The notes under the pieces were generated by a model. That model ran no database searches, was not told the DNA's origin, and worked only from the letters and a program-made list of their open reading frames with translations. A program made the translations under genes and the position numbers. Below, in pieces: positions 7,327 through 16,276 of a stretch of 64,000 nucleotides of DNA. The stretch comes from Nitrococcus mobilis Nb-231. GTDB taxonomy: Bacteria > Pseudomonadota > Gammaproteobacteria > Nitrococcales > Nitrococcaceae. Numbering within the stretch: position 1 is the stretch's first letter; the number at the start of each line of letters is the position of its first letter. The stretch is from the NCBI RefSeq assembly GCF_000153205.1, contig NZ_CH672427.1:729294-793293 (forward strand), in the 5' to 3' direction.

Positions 7327-8430
7327 ATGTCCCTGCTGCACCGGTGCACGCTCAATCTGGAGCGAAGCGTGGCTATGGTTGTCTTATTTTCCATAGCCGC
7401 GCCCGTCTTCGCTCACTCAAAGCTGAGCTCGACGATTCCCGACCGGCCTTCGAGAGTTGAGAAATTGCCGGCACTGGCCGAGGCAGCCGAGCCGCAATCC
7501 CCCACACAGCCACCCTCAGGGGCTCAAAATCAAGCGCACCCCGCGGCACCGGGCCAGTTCGAGGTTGATGAAGAAGCCGCGGAACGGGCGCTGGAGCGGA
7601 CGCTGGTCGTGCAAGGCGCACTGCTCCTTCCTTTTGGACTGGCCGAAATCCAGCCCAGCTTCAGCTATACGCGAAGCGAGCTGGATGACCAGAACTTAGC
7701 TCTCCAGCAGGGAACCCCGTTTCTCGTAGAACAAGATATCCGACGCAACACCTTTATCGGGGATCTGTTTTTCCGCTTTGGCCTGCCTTTCGACAGCCAA
7801 CTGGAATTCGGTATTCCTTACCAATACTTTGACAGCAAAGTGGTAACCGATTTCAGTGGCGGTGGCGTTGGACGTAACGAGGTCAGCGACTCCAGTTCAG
7901 GTTTCGGTGATTTCCGGGTAGGCCTTGCTAAGGGCTTGCTGCGCGAAGGTCTGTGGTGGCCAAACTTGATCGGTAGGGTGACCTGGAATACGGACACCGG
8001 TAAAACTAATGCCGCCAACCCGCTCGGCAACGGCTTCAATGAGCTTTCAGGGTCACTGACGGCCACTAAGCGCCAAGACCCACTGGTTTTCATCGGTAGC
8101 TTCACTTATACGACAAGCTTTGAGAAGAACGGCATCGATCCAGGCGACGCATTCAACTTCTCGGTGGGGGCGTTGCTAGCCGCGAGTCCAGAGACTTCAT
8201 TGCGCTTGACTATCAATCAATCATTCGTCGATAAGATAAAGGTGGACGGCCGGGCGTTCGACGGTTCGGATCGAGTGATCGCAAGCTTGGCATTCGGGGC
8301 GTCCTCGATCGTCGGGCACGGCAAATTCCTCGACTTAGCCGCAACGGCGGGACTTACGGATCAGGCTCCTGACTATTCAGTCACGCTCACTTTAGTTGTC
8401 CGTTTCGGACTCCCGAGCTTTTCGTTCTAA
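7327..8430 (+). CDS. outer-membrane beta-barrel protein, FapF-like or MetA-type transporter
   Basis: This protein has 367 residues. A signal peptide (cleavage near VFA at 29) is followed by a Pro/Gln-rich linker, then a charged helix near 77-100 (QFEVDEEAAERALERTLVVQ), then a barrel of alternating strands that ends in Phe (FGLPSFSF), the usual signal for barrel assembly. The layout of a periplasmic helix before a barrel matches FapF, the secretion pore of the Fap system; the barrel also resembles annotated 'transporter' proteins of the phenol-degradation MetA type. I infer it exports the processed precursors. A second copy with very similar sequence, including about 150 bases of upstream DNA, lies at 13336-15973 but is broken. 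The last 39 bases overlap the convergent regulator gene. Confidence 0.7.
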   Translation: MSLLHRCTLNLERSVAMVVLFSIAAPVFAHSKLSSTIPDRPSRVEKLPALAEAAEPQSPTQPPSGAQNQAHPAAPGQFEVDEEAAERALERTLVVQGALLLPFGLAEIQPSFSYTRSELDDQNLALQQGTPFLVEQDIRRNTFIGDLFFRFGLPFDSQLEFGIPYQYFDSKVVTDFSGGGVGRNEVSDSSSGFGDFRVGLAKGLLREGLWWPNLIGRVTWNTDTGKTNAANPLGNGFNELSGSLTATKRQDPLVFIGSFTYTTSFEKNGIDPGDAFNFSVGALLAASPETSLRLTINQSFVDKIKVDGRAFDGSDRVIASLAFGASSIVGHGKFLDLAATAGLTDQAPDYSVTLTLVVRFGLPSFSF

Positions 8431-9201
8431 TCCTTTTTTTTCATAAAGCCGATTGGCTAAAAATGCCGCATGCGTTCGGTTTATGGCTTTAAACTTTTTC
8501 ATGATTTGCCGGACGTGAACTTTAACCGTGCTCTCCTGCATTTTAAGCTCATAGGCTATTATTTTATTCGACTTACCTTCCCGTAGAAGCTGAAGCACCT
8601 CCGATTGCCGCGGCGTCAAGCCTTGCAGGAGGGTTGGAGCAAACATGCCGCTCTGTTCTTTAACCGACCGCTTCCCCTCAAAAGGCTCTAATAGTATGCT
8701 AGACGGAATAAATGAACCGCCAGCCTGGATGAGTCGCAGGGCTAGGATAACCACCTCTGGATTAAGCCCTGTTGAAATATAGCTGTGCACTCCAAGGCGA
8801 AGCGCTTTTAAAATACAATGAGGTTCTTCTCGCTCGGACAAGATGACCACGGGCACATCAACCAAGCCTTGCTTCAGCCGATCGATGTCATTACATACTG
8901 TTTCCTCGCTGACACAGCCTGAACCCACACTGAGGAGAATCAGCTTCACCGTAAAGCTGAGGCGACAGGACAAAAACTCATCGGCACTGGAAAAAGGCAG
9001 AATGATAAAATCTTCCGAGCGACGCTTAGCATGTGTGCTCGCCTCCAATAACTGGGTGACGGACATCCGCGTCAACGAGTGTGGATCGATGAGTACAACT
9101 CGGGGTTTATTCCCATCCGTATCATGATCTATTGCAATTTTATTACTTAAAAGCAGCTGAGCGCTGCGGTTGGAACTGTCTTCCGTTGAAGGGTATTCCA
9201 T
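8392..9201 (-). CDS. LuxR/NarL-type regulator with degenerate receiver domain
   Basis: This protein has 269 residues. The C-terminal part (about 190-250) is a LuxR helix-turn-helix: LTPRQSEVLQLLREGKSNKI, then STVKVHVRQIMKKFKAINRT. The N-terminal part (about 30-160) has the receiver fold, starting VVLIDPHSLTRMSV, but the strand that should carry the phosphate-accepting Asp reads LILLSVGSGC, with Ser at the expected place. The protein therefore probably does not signal by ordinary phosphorylation and may sense a ligand or act constitutively. It is convergent with the barrel gene (39-base overlap at the 3' ends), and its own upstream region is long and AT-rich. It may control the secretion locus; that is a guess from position. 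CsgD and VpsT, which control matrix production, belong to the same broad class. Confidence 0.8.
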   Translation of the reverse strand: MEYPSTEDSSNRSAQLLLSNKIAIDHDTDGNKPRVVLIDPHSLTRMSVTQLLEASTHAKRRSEDFIILPFSSADEFLSCRLSFTVKLILLSVGSGCVSEETVCNDIDRLKQGLVDVPVVILSEREEPHCILKALRLGVHSYISTGLNPEVVILALRLIQAGGSFIPSSILLEPFEGKRSVKEQSGMFAPTLLQGLTPRQSEVLQLLREGKSNKIIAYELKMQESTVKVHVRQIMKKFKAINRTHAAFLANRLYEKKGLERKARESETDN

Positions 9202-9852
9202 TTTCCGCTCCTCCTTCTGCTTATCCTTCTGTTTATCCTAGCCCCCATGGGGCCTAATATGGTGGTAAGGAGTTCCGCATCCACATATTAAGGAACGCAA
9301 TCTAGTTCGCTCGTTTATACGCATGACCGAACGCCCCTTCACGCTGTTCTCAGGCTAAGCAAGGATTAGGTCTGTTTTGGGCTGCTCGCCGCTTCACTCA
9401 CCCCTTGGCTATTACGCCTCTCGGCATTGGCGGTCACTGGTTATCTGCAAGTTCCGTTTGTGAACCACCTCACAACACGTCGCACCCACAGTATTTTGTG
9501 GTGCTTGGTTTAATACAACTTTAGTATTAGTATGTGTAATCATTTTGTTTGATATATATTTAATGTATTTTTAACTTGCAGAGTATAGTACACGTCTTTA
9601 GTAGTCGCCATATTAGCATCGAAATATTTAAGCGATATTAAGCTCGGAAGTCTCATGAATCGCGCATGCTCTTACTTACTAACTGAATGATATTAAATTT
9701 TGCTTAGCCGAGTATAGTCACCGACGCGCCATACCATAAAAAAATTTCCAGTAAATCTAATTCACCATGTGATCATCGCGCAGATTAACGAAAATGTTAA
9801 GTTAATAAAAAGCCAACACATTTAATTTTAAATTAAGTGTGTTTATCCCTAA
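9202..9852. other. AT-rich intergenic region upstream of the LuxR-type gene
   Basis: About 650 bases without a coding frame. The stretch 9500-9850 is very AT-rich and differs from the GC-rich neighbourhood. It probably contains the promoter and regulatory sites of the regulator, and it is the insertion site of the IS5-type element. No RNA gene recognised. Confidence 0.4.
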
Positions 9853-10608
9853 CTAGGGAGGCTCTGAACTATTCCCGGCCACGCCAGTATAATTGCGGCA
9901 TTGCCACCGACCCAGGCGGAACCGATGAAACAAACCACCTTTGCTTCGATGAGTTTTGCGGCCAAGAAGCGGCGCACGCGCCGGGAGAAGTTTCTCGCCG
10001 AGAGGGAGCAGGTGGTGCCTTGGGCAAAACTGGTGGCGCTCATTGAGCCGCACTACCCCAAGGCGGGCCGGCGTGGCCGCCCGCCGATGCCGCTTGAGTC
10101 GATGCTGCGTATTTATTTCATGCAGCAGTGGTACGCGCTCTCCGACCCGGCCATGGAGGATGCGCTCTATGAGATCGAGTCGATGCGCCGCTTCGCCGGG
10201 CTTGAGCTCATCGACGACGCGCTGCCCGACGAGACCACAATTTTGAAGTTTCGCCGCCTGCTGGAGCGCCACGGCCTGACTGCCCAGATGATGAACGTAA
10301 TCCACGACGTGCTCGCCGAGCGCGGGGCGCTGCTCAAGGGCGGCACTATGGTCGGTGCCACGATTGTGCACGCTCCGGCCTCGACGAAGAACAAGGCGCG
10401 CCGGCGCGACCCGCAGATGCACCAGACGCGGAAGGGCAATCAGTGGTATTTCGGCATGAAGATCCACGTGGGGGCCGATGTCAACAGCGGCCTTGCTCAC
10501 ACGGTTTCGGTGACTGCAGCCAACGCCTCGGACATCAGCCAATTGCCGCGCCTGCTGCGCGAGGACGACCGCGCGGTCTTTGGTGATAAGGGCTACGTCG
10601 ATAACACC

Positions 10609-12722
10609 CTTAACCCATCTTTAACGCTCTCTGCCTGATTTCGGGCTGATTTGGGCGTGTATGCGAAGAGAAGTTATTGATTCGTATAGTGGCGAGGGTG
10701 GCGCGCTGGATGTAGTGCCATAATATTTGTTGTTATCCCTTGTGCGGAGCGCCCGCCCACGCTAGCCTCGCGGGCATGTTCATCCGCCGCACCCAGACCC
10801 GCAGCACGGCCACCGGCGAGTCGTATGTCACGTATCGTCTGGTGCGCTCCGAGCGGCGCGCCGGTAAGGTCCGCCAGCGCACCCTGTTGAACCTGGGGCG
10901 GCACTTCCCAGTGGCGCAGGCACACTGGTCGGCGTTGTGTGCGCGCATCGAGCAACGGCTCAGCGGCCAGGCGGCGCTGTTCGACGAGGAGGGGAAGGGC
11001 CTCCCGCTCGCCGTCGAGCGCCAGGCCGAGCGTATTGCGGCGCGGCTGCTCGCCGAGCAGGGCGGTACGCCGGCACCGGCCGATGCTGGCGGTGTACCCG
11101 GCGGTGGGGGTGACGTGCAGTCGGTGGACGTGGACTCGCTCTCACTGGTGCGCCCGCGCTCGGTGGGCGTCGAGCAGCTCGCCCTGTGGGCGCTGCGCCA
11201 GGCGGGCTTGGAGGAGCAGCTCCAAGCGCTGGGGCTGACCGGCCCGCAACGTGCGGCGGCGCTGGGGCTGATCGTTGCCCGCATGGCCGCCCCGGGCTCG
11301 GAGCGGGCGACGTATCAGTGGCTCGCCCGGCGCAGCGGCCTCGGCGAGCTGCTGGAGGTGGACTTCGAGGCGATGAGCCCGATGCAGCTCTACCGTACCT
11401 CCGATATCCTGCTGCGCCACCGCGCGGTCCTCGAAGGCATCTGTTCGCCCGGGTGAGCGATCTGTTCGCGCTCGCCCGACAATCACGCTCTACGATCTGA
11501 CCAACACTTACTTCGAGGGCGAGGCACCGGTCAATCCGGCCGCGCGCCACGGCCACTCCAAGGAGCGGCGCAGCGACTGCCCGCTGCTCACCCTGGCGCT
11601 GGTGCTCGATGCCTGCGGCTTTGTGCGCCGCTCGCGGGTCTTCGCTGGCAATGCGGCCGAGGCGCAGACCCTCCAGGGGATGCTCACCGGCCTCGCGGCG
11701 CCCGCCGGCGCGCTTGTGGTCATGGACCGCGGGGTGGCCACCGAGGCCAACCTCGCCTGGCTGGCCGAGCAGGGCTACCGCTATCTGGTGGTCAGCCGCG
11801 AGCGCCGCCGCGCGGTCGATTTTAAAGAGGCCATCACCCTCGACAACGCCGGCGGGCAGGCCGTGGAGCTACTCAAAGTGCCCTCGGCCGATGGCCAGGG
11901 GGTGCGCCTGTATTGTCGCTCCGAGGGCCGCGTGCGCAAGGAGCAAGCGATCGCCGGACGCCTGATGGACCGCTTCGAGGCTGGGCTCGACAAGCTTGCG
12001 ACCGGACTCAGCCGGCGGGGCACCACCAAGCGCATCGACAAGCTCTGGGAGCGCATCGGGCGGCTCAAGGAGAAAAGCCGCGGCCTCGGCCAGCACTACC
12101 ACATTGAAGTGATCGCCGGTGACAGCGGCGAGCGCGCCCGTGCGATCCACTGGCAGCGCCTGCCCGTGAAAGGCTCTCTGGTCACCGAGCCGGGCGTCTA
12201 TTGCCTGCGCAGCAACGAGACCGGCTGGGACGAGAAGACAATGTGGCGCACCTACATCATGCTCACCGACCTTGAGGCGGTCTTCCGAAGCCTGAAATCG
12301 GAGCTCGGCCTGCGCCCGATCTTCCATCACAAGGAAGAGCGCGCCGAGGGGCACCTGTTCATCACCGTGCTCGCCTATCAGTTCGTCCAGCTCATCCGCC
12401 ACTGCCTCGCCGCCCACGGCATCTGCGAGCGTTGGAGCACGCTACGCGATACCCTCGCCGGCCAGTGCCGGGTCACCGCCACGTTCAACCGCGGCGATGG
12501 CCGCACCCTGCACGTGCGCAAGGCCACCCGCGCCGAGCCCGATCAGGCGCGAATCTATCAGGCCCTCGGGGCCGATCCCGCCCCGGGCGGCGTGCAGAAA
12601 ACAATCGTGTGAGCCCGCTGATTTATAAAATGAACGTAATGTAGTGCCACTCGCCGCCGCGGCCGATCTTAACTCTCTGAGTATCGCGAAGTTATTTTTG
12701 GGGACGTTAAACTTGGGTTAAG
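10609..12722 (+). mobile_element. IS1634-like element inserted in the IS5-type transposase
   Basis: Ends show the inverted repeat CTTAACCCATCTTTAACGCTC (left, 10609-10629; first 20 bases decisive) and GACGTTAAACTTGGGTTAAG (right, 12703-12722), agreeing in the CTTAACCCA and TTTAACG blocks. The element is about 2.1 kb, normal for IS1634 relatives. The exact ends and the target duplication are uncertain by a few bases; the flanks suggest an AT-rich duplication around ATAA. Confidence 0.7.
10776..12612 (+). pseudogene. IS1634-family transposase, frameshifted
   Basis: The frame starting at 10776 (MFIRRTQTRSTATGESYVTY) encodes the N-terminal part and stops at 11456. The sequence continues in a second frame through LFARVSDLFALAR at about 11435-11475, then in a third frame from TITLYDLTNTYFEG to the stop at 12612. 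So two small indels lie within about 40 bases. Conserved IS1634/IS4-like pieces are visible: the YDLTNTYFEG first-Asp region, VVMDRGVATEANLAWL for the second Asp, and a long C-terminal part with YIMLTDLEAVFRSLKSELGL containing the Glu. The full product would be about 610 residues. Inactive unless frameshifting restores it. Confidence 0.8.
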
Positions 12723-13719
12723 CGCGCGGCGCGCCGGGCGGGTGTCTACTGGGGCGTGTCCTTGAAGGCAAGCTCCAAGCACAAACTCACCGGTGCGAAC
12801 AAGCGCACCAACCGCAAGCGCTCCTCGGTCCGTGCCCGGGTGGAGCACATTTTCCGGGTGATCAAGCGCCAATTCGGTTACACCAAGGTCGCTACAAGGG
12901 GCTTGCCAAGAACGCCGCACAGGTGTTCACGCTGATCGGCCTGACGAATCTGTATCTGGTGAGGAGGCAACTGATGACGAGCTGACAGGCAAACTCCGCC
13001 TGCTTGCTCCGAAAAGGGGTTCAGCGGCGTCAAACGGCCCCGTAAATCAGCACTCGGCGGCGGGAAACCGAGCATTTTTACCCTTCCTCTCGTCAGAGAC
13101 GAATGCGTTTGACTTCAGCTCGAATAGTTCAGACGTTCCCTAGGATTTCGCAGCCGAGCCATTGTTATCCAAATCGATCCAGCCACAGACTGATACGGAC
13201 ATCAAAATGAGCAAGCCAATGCCGGAATAGAAAGCTGCAGCACTTCAAATGAAGCATTAGTAATTGTGTATCGGCTCACCGGGGTGCAAAGCGCGCCAAA
13301 TACGACACAAAAGCCTTAAAAATTGAGAGTACTTTATGTCCCTGCTGCATCGGCGCACGCTCAAACTGAAGCGAAGCGTGGCCATGATTGCCGTTTTTTC
13401 CATGGCTACCCCCGCCCTTGCTCACTCGAAGCTAAGCTCGACGACTCCCGGCTGGCCTCCGAGAAATGAGAAATTACCGGCACTGGCCACGGCAGCCGAA
13501 CCGCAATCCTCCACACAGCCGCCCCCAGCGGCTCACAATCAAGCGCATCCCACAGCATCGGGCCAGTTCCAGGTTGATGAAGAAGCCGCCGAGCGGGCGC
13601 TGGAGCGGACGCTGGTCGTGCAAGGCGCACTGCTCCTTCCTTTTGGACTGGCCGAAATTCAGCCCAGCTTCAGCTATACGCGAAGCGAGCTGGATGAGCT
13701 GAATCTAGCCCTAATACTG

Positions 13720-15105
13720 CTACCTTAACGAATTCGTTGGCCGACGGATGGCTTGGCACGCCGCATGGCGGGGCCTGGTGAGCAAGGGATAGGGCTTAGG
13801 GCGTCGTTTGACTGCACGGGGTTGTGGCAGGCGTTTTTGCCGGCCTATTGGGGACAACGCCATCGCCTGCAGCAATGCGGTGGCAAAAGCTTGCAGTGCC
13901 TTTCCAGACAGTAGCAACAGCTGGGAGGCGGCGTTGTTGAGCAATTGTAGCGCCGATTTGAAGCTGAGTTGGCGCGGGATTTTCTCGAAGCACTGCGCGG
14001 CTCGGTTCAAGTTGGCGCGCACGAGATTGTAGGCCAACAAATGAGCCGCGATCTCTTTTCTGACCCGCTCTGGGCTCTTGCAGCGCAGCCGCTCCATGGC
14101 CATATCGGTTTTGATGCTGCGCAGATCCAACTCGATCGTCCAGCGTGAGCGGTAGTGCTCGGCCAGGGCGCGGCGGGGGTAGCGTTTGGGGTTCGATAGG
14201 GTGGTGACGTAGACGATGCCGTTGACTGCCAGCTCGCGAATGGTCAGCGTCGGCGGCAGCTTGAGGTAGTCTTGTGCGCTCATCCACACGGGCTTGCGGG
14301 GCGGCTTGGCCCATTTAATGAGATGATCCTTGGCGCCGAGTCGCTCGCCGCGGTGCCAATGCGGCTTTCGCTGGGCATGCTTTTGAAAGAGCCCCTGCAC
14401 CCCGTGGTGGACCAGCAACGCCATGATCGCGTAGGTGCAGTAGTAGCGGTCGGCGAGTAGCAGGTCGCCCGGCTGCAGGGTGTGCAGGAGGGTGCTGAAC
14501 AAAGAGCTCTCTCCGCTGCCCTTGCCCTGATAAGGGCCGAGGGCATAATCGAGCACAGCACCCGCGCCGAGCGAAATCAGGGCCACGATGCGCACGATGG
14601 GAAACCCGAGGCCGGGTTGTTGGTTGCCCTGTTGGGGGAACTCACGCTGATTATCGAGCGTATCGGGCATCAGTGCGGTAGTGCCATCGGCGAGCACCAC
14701 GCGATGGCCACGCCAACCCCAGGCTGAAGGCGCGCGTTGGTGCAGCGTCTGTCCGCTCTCCCGGACCGCGTTCTCCAAGGGCGCACGGGGCAGGCGTTGG
14801 CGGGCTTTGCAATACGGCCCGGTGTTGATGGAATTGGCGCTTTGGCCGCTTTGCAGCCGCTCGGACAGCACCCGCGCCACCGCGTGTTTGCACGAACCGT
14901 CCTGACTGAGCACCTGGAAGAGGAAGGCTTTCAATACCACCAAGGGGGTGAATATCCGATCACGCCCGCCGCACGCGCGTTCGGCGAACTGGCTCAACAC
15001 ACGGGTGGATAAAACATCGAAAAACGGCAGTCCGCGCACTTGTAGGAAGGACCTCTTCAAGCGCTGGATTTGCCATGAGCGGGCGCAGCGAATAGAGTTT
15101 TTCAT
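13720..15105 (-). CDS. IS4-family transposase
   Basis: This protein has 461 residues and is intact. DDE-type features are visible: VVLADGTTALMPDT carries the first Asp, LQPGDLLLADRYYCTYAIM the second, and LAEHYRSRWTIELDLRSIKT matches the Y-(2)-R-(3)-E-(6)-K signature with the catalytic Glu. The stop lies 11 bases from the inner side of the left end. A long inverted repeat just upstream of the start (15108-15180) could form a hairpin that limits translation of read-through transcripts. Confidence 0.9.
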   Translation of the reverse strand: MKNSIRCARSWQIQRLKRSFLQVRGLPFFDVLSTRVLSQFAERACGGRDRIFTPLVVLKAFLFQVLSQDGSCKHAVARVLSERLQSGQSANSINTGPYCKARQRLPRAPLENAVRESGQTLHQRAPSAWGWRGHRVVLADGTTALMPDTLDNQREFPQQGNQQPGLGFPIVRIVALISLGAGAVLDYALGPYQGKGSGESSLFSTLLHTLQPGDLLLADRYYCTYAIMALLVHHGVQGLFQKHAQRKPHWHRGERLGAKDHLIKWAKPPRKPVWMSAQDYLKLPPTLTIRELAVNGIVYVTTLSNPKRYPRRALAEHYRSRWTIELDLRSIKTDMAMERLRCKSPERVRKEIAAHLLAYNLVRANLNRAAQCFEKIPRQLSFKSALQLLNNAASQLLLLSGKALQAFATALLQAMALSPIGRQKRLPQPRAVKRRPKPYPLLTRPRHAACQAIRRPTNSLR

Positions 15106-15107
15106 GG

Positions 15108-15180
15108 CTAGGCTCTCGGGATCGGATGGGAGGGTTTTCTCACAATCAATTCTATCCGAAATGCTCCGAGAGCCTAGCCT
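15108..15180 (-). promoter_or_regulatory. stem-loop immediately upstream of the IS4-type transposase
   Basis: GGCTAGGCTCTCGG (15108-15121) is exactly complementary to CCGAGAGCCTAGCC (15167-15180), a 14-bp stem around a 45-base loop. It touches the start codon region of the transposase. Such structures can hide the ribosome site when transcription enters from outside the element. Confidence 0.5.
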
Positions 15181-16047
15181 TTAATAATCACACAACTTCA
15201 TGATCAATATACAATTGTGGTCGTTAAGGTAGCAGTATTAGAATCTAGCCCTCCAACAAGGAACCCCGGTTCTCGTAGAACAAGACGTACGGCGCAACAT
15301 TCTTATCGGGGATCTGTTTCTCCGCATTGGTCTGCCTTTCGACAGCCAGGTGGAATTCGGTATTCCTTATCAATACATCGACAGTAAAGTAGTAACCGAA
15401 ATCAGTGGCATTGGGCCTAATGAGGTCAGCGATTCCAGTTCAAGTTTCGGTGATTTTCGGCTTGGCTTAGCTAAGGCCTTGCTGCGCGAAGGCCTGTGGT
15501 GGCCAAACTTGATTGGTAGGGTGACATGGGATACGGACACCGGTAAAACCAATACCGCCAACCCACTCGGCAGCGGCTTCAATGAGCTGTCAGGGTCATT
15601 GACGGCTACCAAGCGCCAAGATCCCCTGGTTTTCATCGGCAGCCTGTCTTATACGACACGCTTTGAGAAAAACGGCATCGACCCAGGCGACGAACTCGGC
15701 TTTTCGGTGGGGGCGCTCTTGGCCGCTAGCCCAGAGACTTCACTGCGTTTGATTATCAATCAATCATTCGTCGATAAGATAAAGGTGGACGGACGGGCGA
15801 TCGACGGTACGGATCGAGTGATCGCCAGCTTGGGGTTCGGCGCCTCCTCGATCGTTGGCCACGGCAAATTTCTCGATTTTTCCGCAACGGCGGGCCTCAC
15901 GGATCAGGCACCTGATTATTCAGTCGGGGTTACCTTAGTTGTCCGTTTCGATGTCCCGAATCTCTCGTTCTAGCTCTGAGGTAGCACCGCTTCGTGGCCA
16001 CCTGATGCACTGAATTTGATCGCGTGGCAAACTTTCATGTATCACAA

Positions 16048-16073
16048 GGGGTTACCCGGACCCGTGTAACCCC
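16048..16073 (+). terminator. terminator-like hairpin
   Basis: GGGGTTAC pairs with GTAACCCC around a 10-base loop, 75 bases after the stop of the broken barrel gene. There is no T-run, so it may be a weak or rho-dependent site. Confidence 0.35.
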
Positions 16074-16276
16074 TGACCACAACTACACACCTTCATGGGC
16101 ATGGGCCAAAACCCATACCGAGAAACTCGCGGGTGGATTGAAGTGTAACACCCGGGAAGTAACCCCGTAACAATTTTGTCATCTTATCTTCACAGTGTCG
16201 CAACAAATCCCTGCCACGCTCTCGCCATCGACAGATTAACAAAACAATAATTTTATTAATTAAATCAGGAGGTTGA

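Larger units (their letters stand above)
9925..12985 (+). pseudogene. IS5-family transposase, split by a nested IS and frameshifted
   Basis: The 5' part (9925 to about 10605) encodes an IS5-type transposase from MKQTTFASMSFAAKKRR through the first DDE region (GATIVHAPASTKNKARR) to FGDKGYVD. It then breaks at the inserted element. The 3' part resumes at about 12720, where the original codons can be rejoined as GTC-GAT-AAG-CGC, giving YVDKRA. It continues with GVYWGVSLKASSKHKLTGAN and the RVEHIFRVIKRQFGYTKV signature. A one-base shift near 12888 separates this from the final RYKGLAKNAAQVFTLIGL segment, which ends at 12985. The gene is therefore inactive twice over. Confidence 0.85.
9857..13139 (+). 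mobile_element. IS5-family element carrying a nested IS
   Basis: Terminal inverted repeats are GGAGGCTCTGAACTATTC at 9857-9874 and GAATAGTTCAGACGTTCC at 13122-13139, matching at 15 of 18 positions. Each is flanked by CTAG (9853-9856 and 13140-13143), which fits the YTAR target duplication of IS5. Taking out the nested element at about 10609-12722 leaves roughly 1.17 kb, a normal IS5 size. The element sits directly upstream of the second barrel gene. Confidence 0.8.
13712..15240 (-). mobile_element. IS4-family insertion sequence, complete
   Basis: Perfect 20-bp terminal inverted repeats (TAATACTGCTACCTTAACGA at 13712-13731 and its complement at 15221-15240) bound a 1529-base element with one transposase gene. 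The target duplication GAATCTAGCCC is present at 13701-13711 and 15241-15251. An 11-bp duplication fits IS4-type elements. Everything is intact, so this insertion is recent and may be mobile. Confidence 0.95.
13336..15973 (+). pseudogene. second copy of the outer-membrane barrel gene, interrupted by an IS4-type element
   Basis: The 5' part (13336-13711) matches the intact barrel gene at 7327 nearly residue for residue: MSLLHRRTLKLKRSVAMIAV, the charged helix, then PFGLAEIQPSFSYTRSELDE. It runs into the insertion at 13712. The 3' part resumes at 15252 and continues in frame to the stop at 15973 (final residues NLSF). Removing the element and one copy of the 11-bp duplication restores an open frame through NLALQQGTP. 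The reconstructed protein would be about 366 residues. The duplicated DNA also covers about 150 bases upstream, so the copy probably had its own promoter. Point differences from copy 1 show that the duplication is older than the insertion. Confidence 0.9.
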
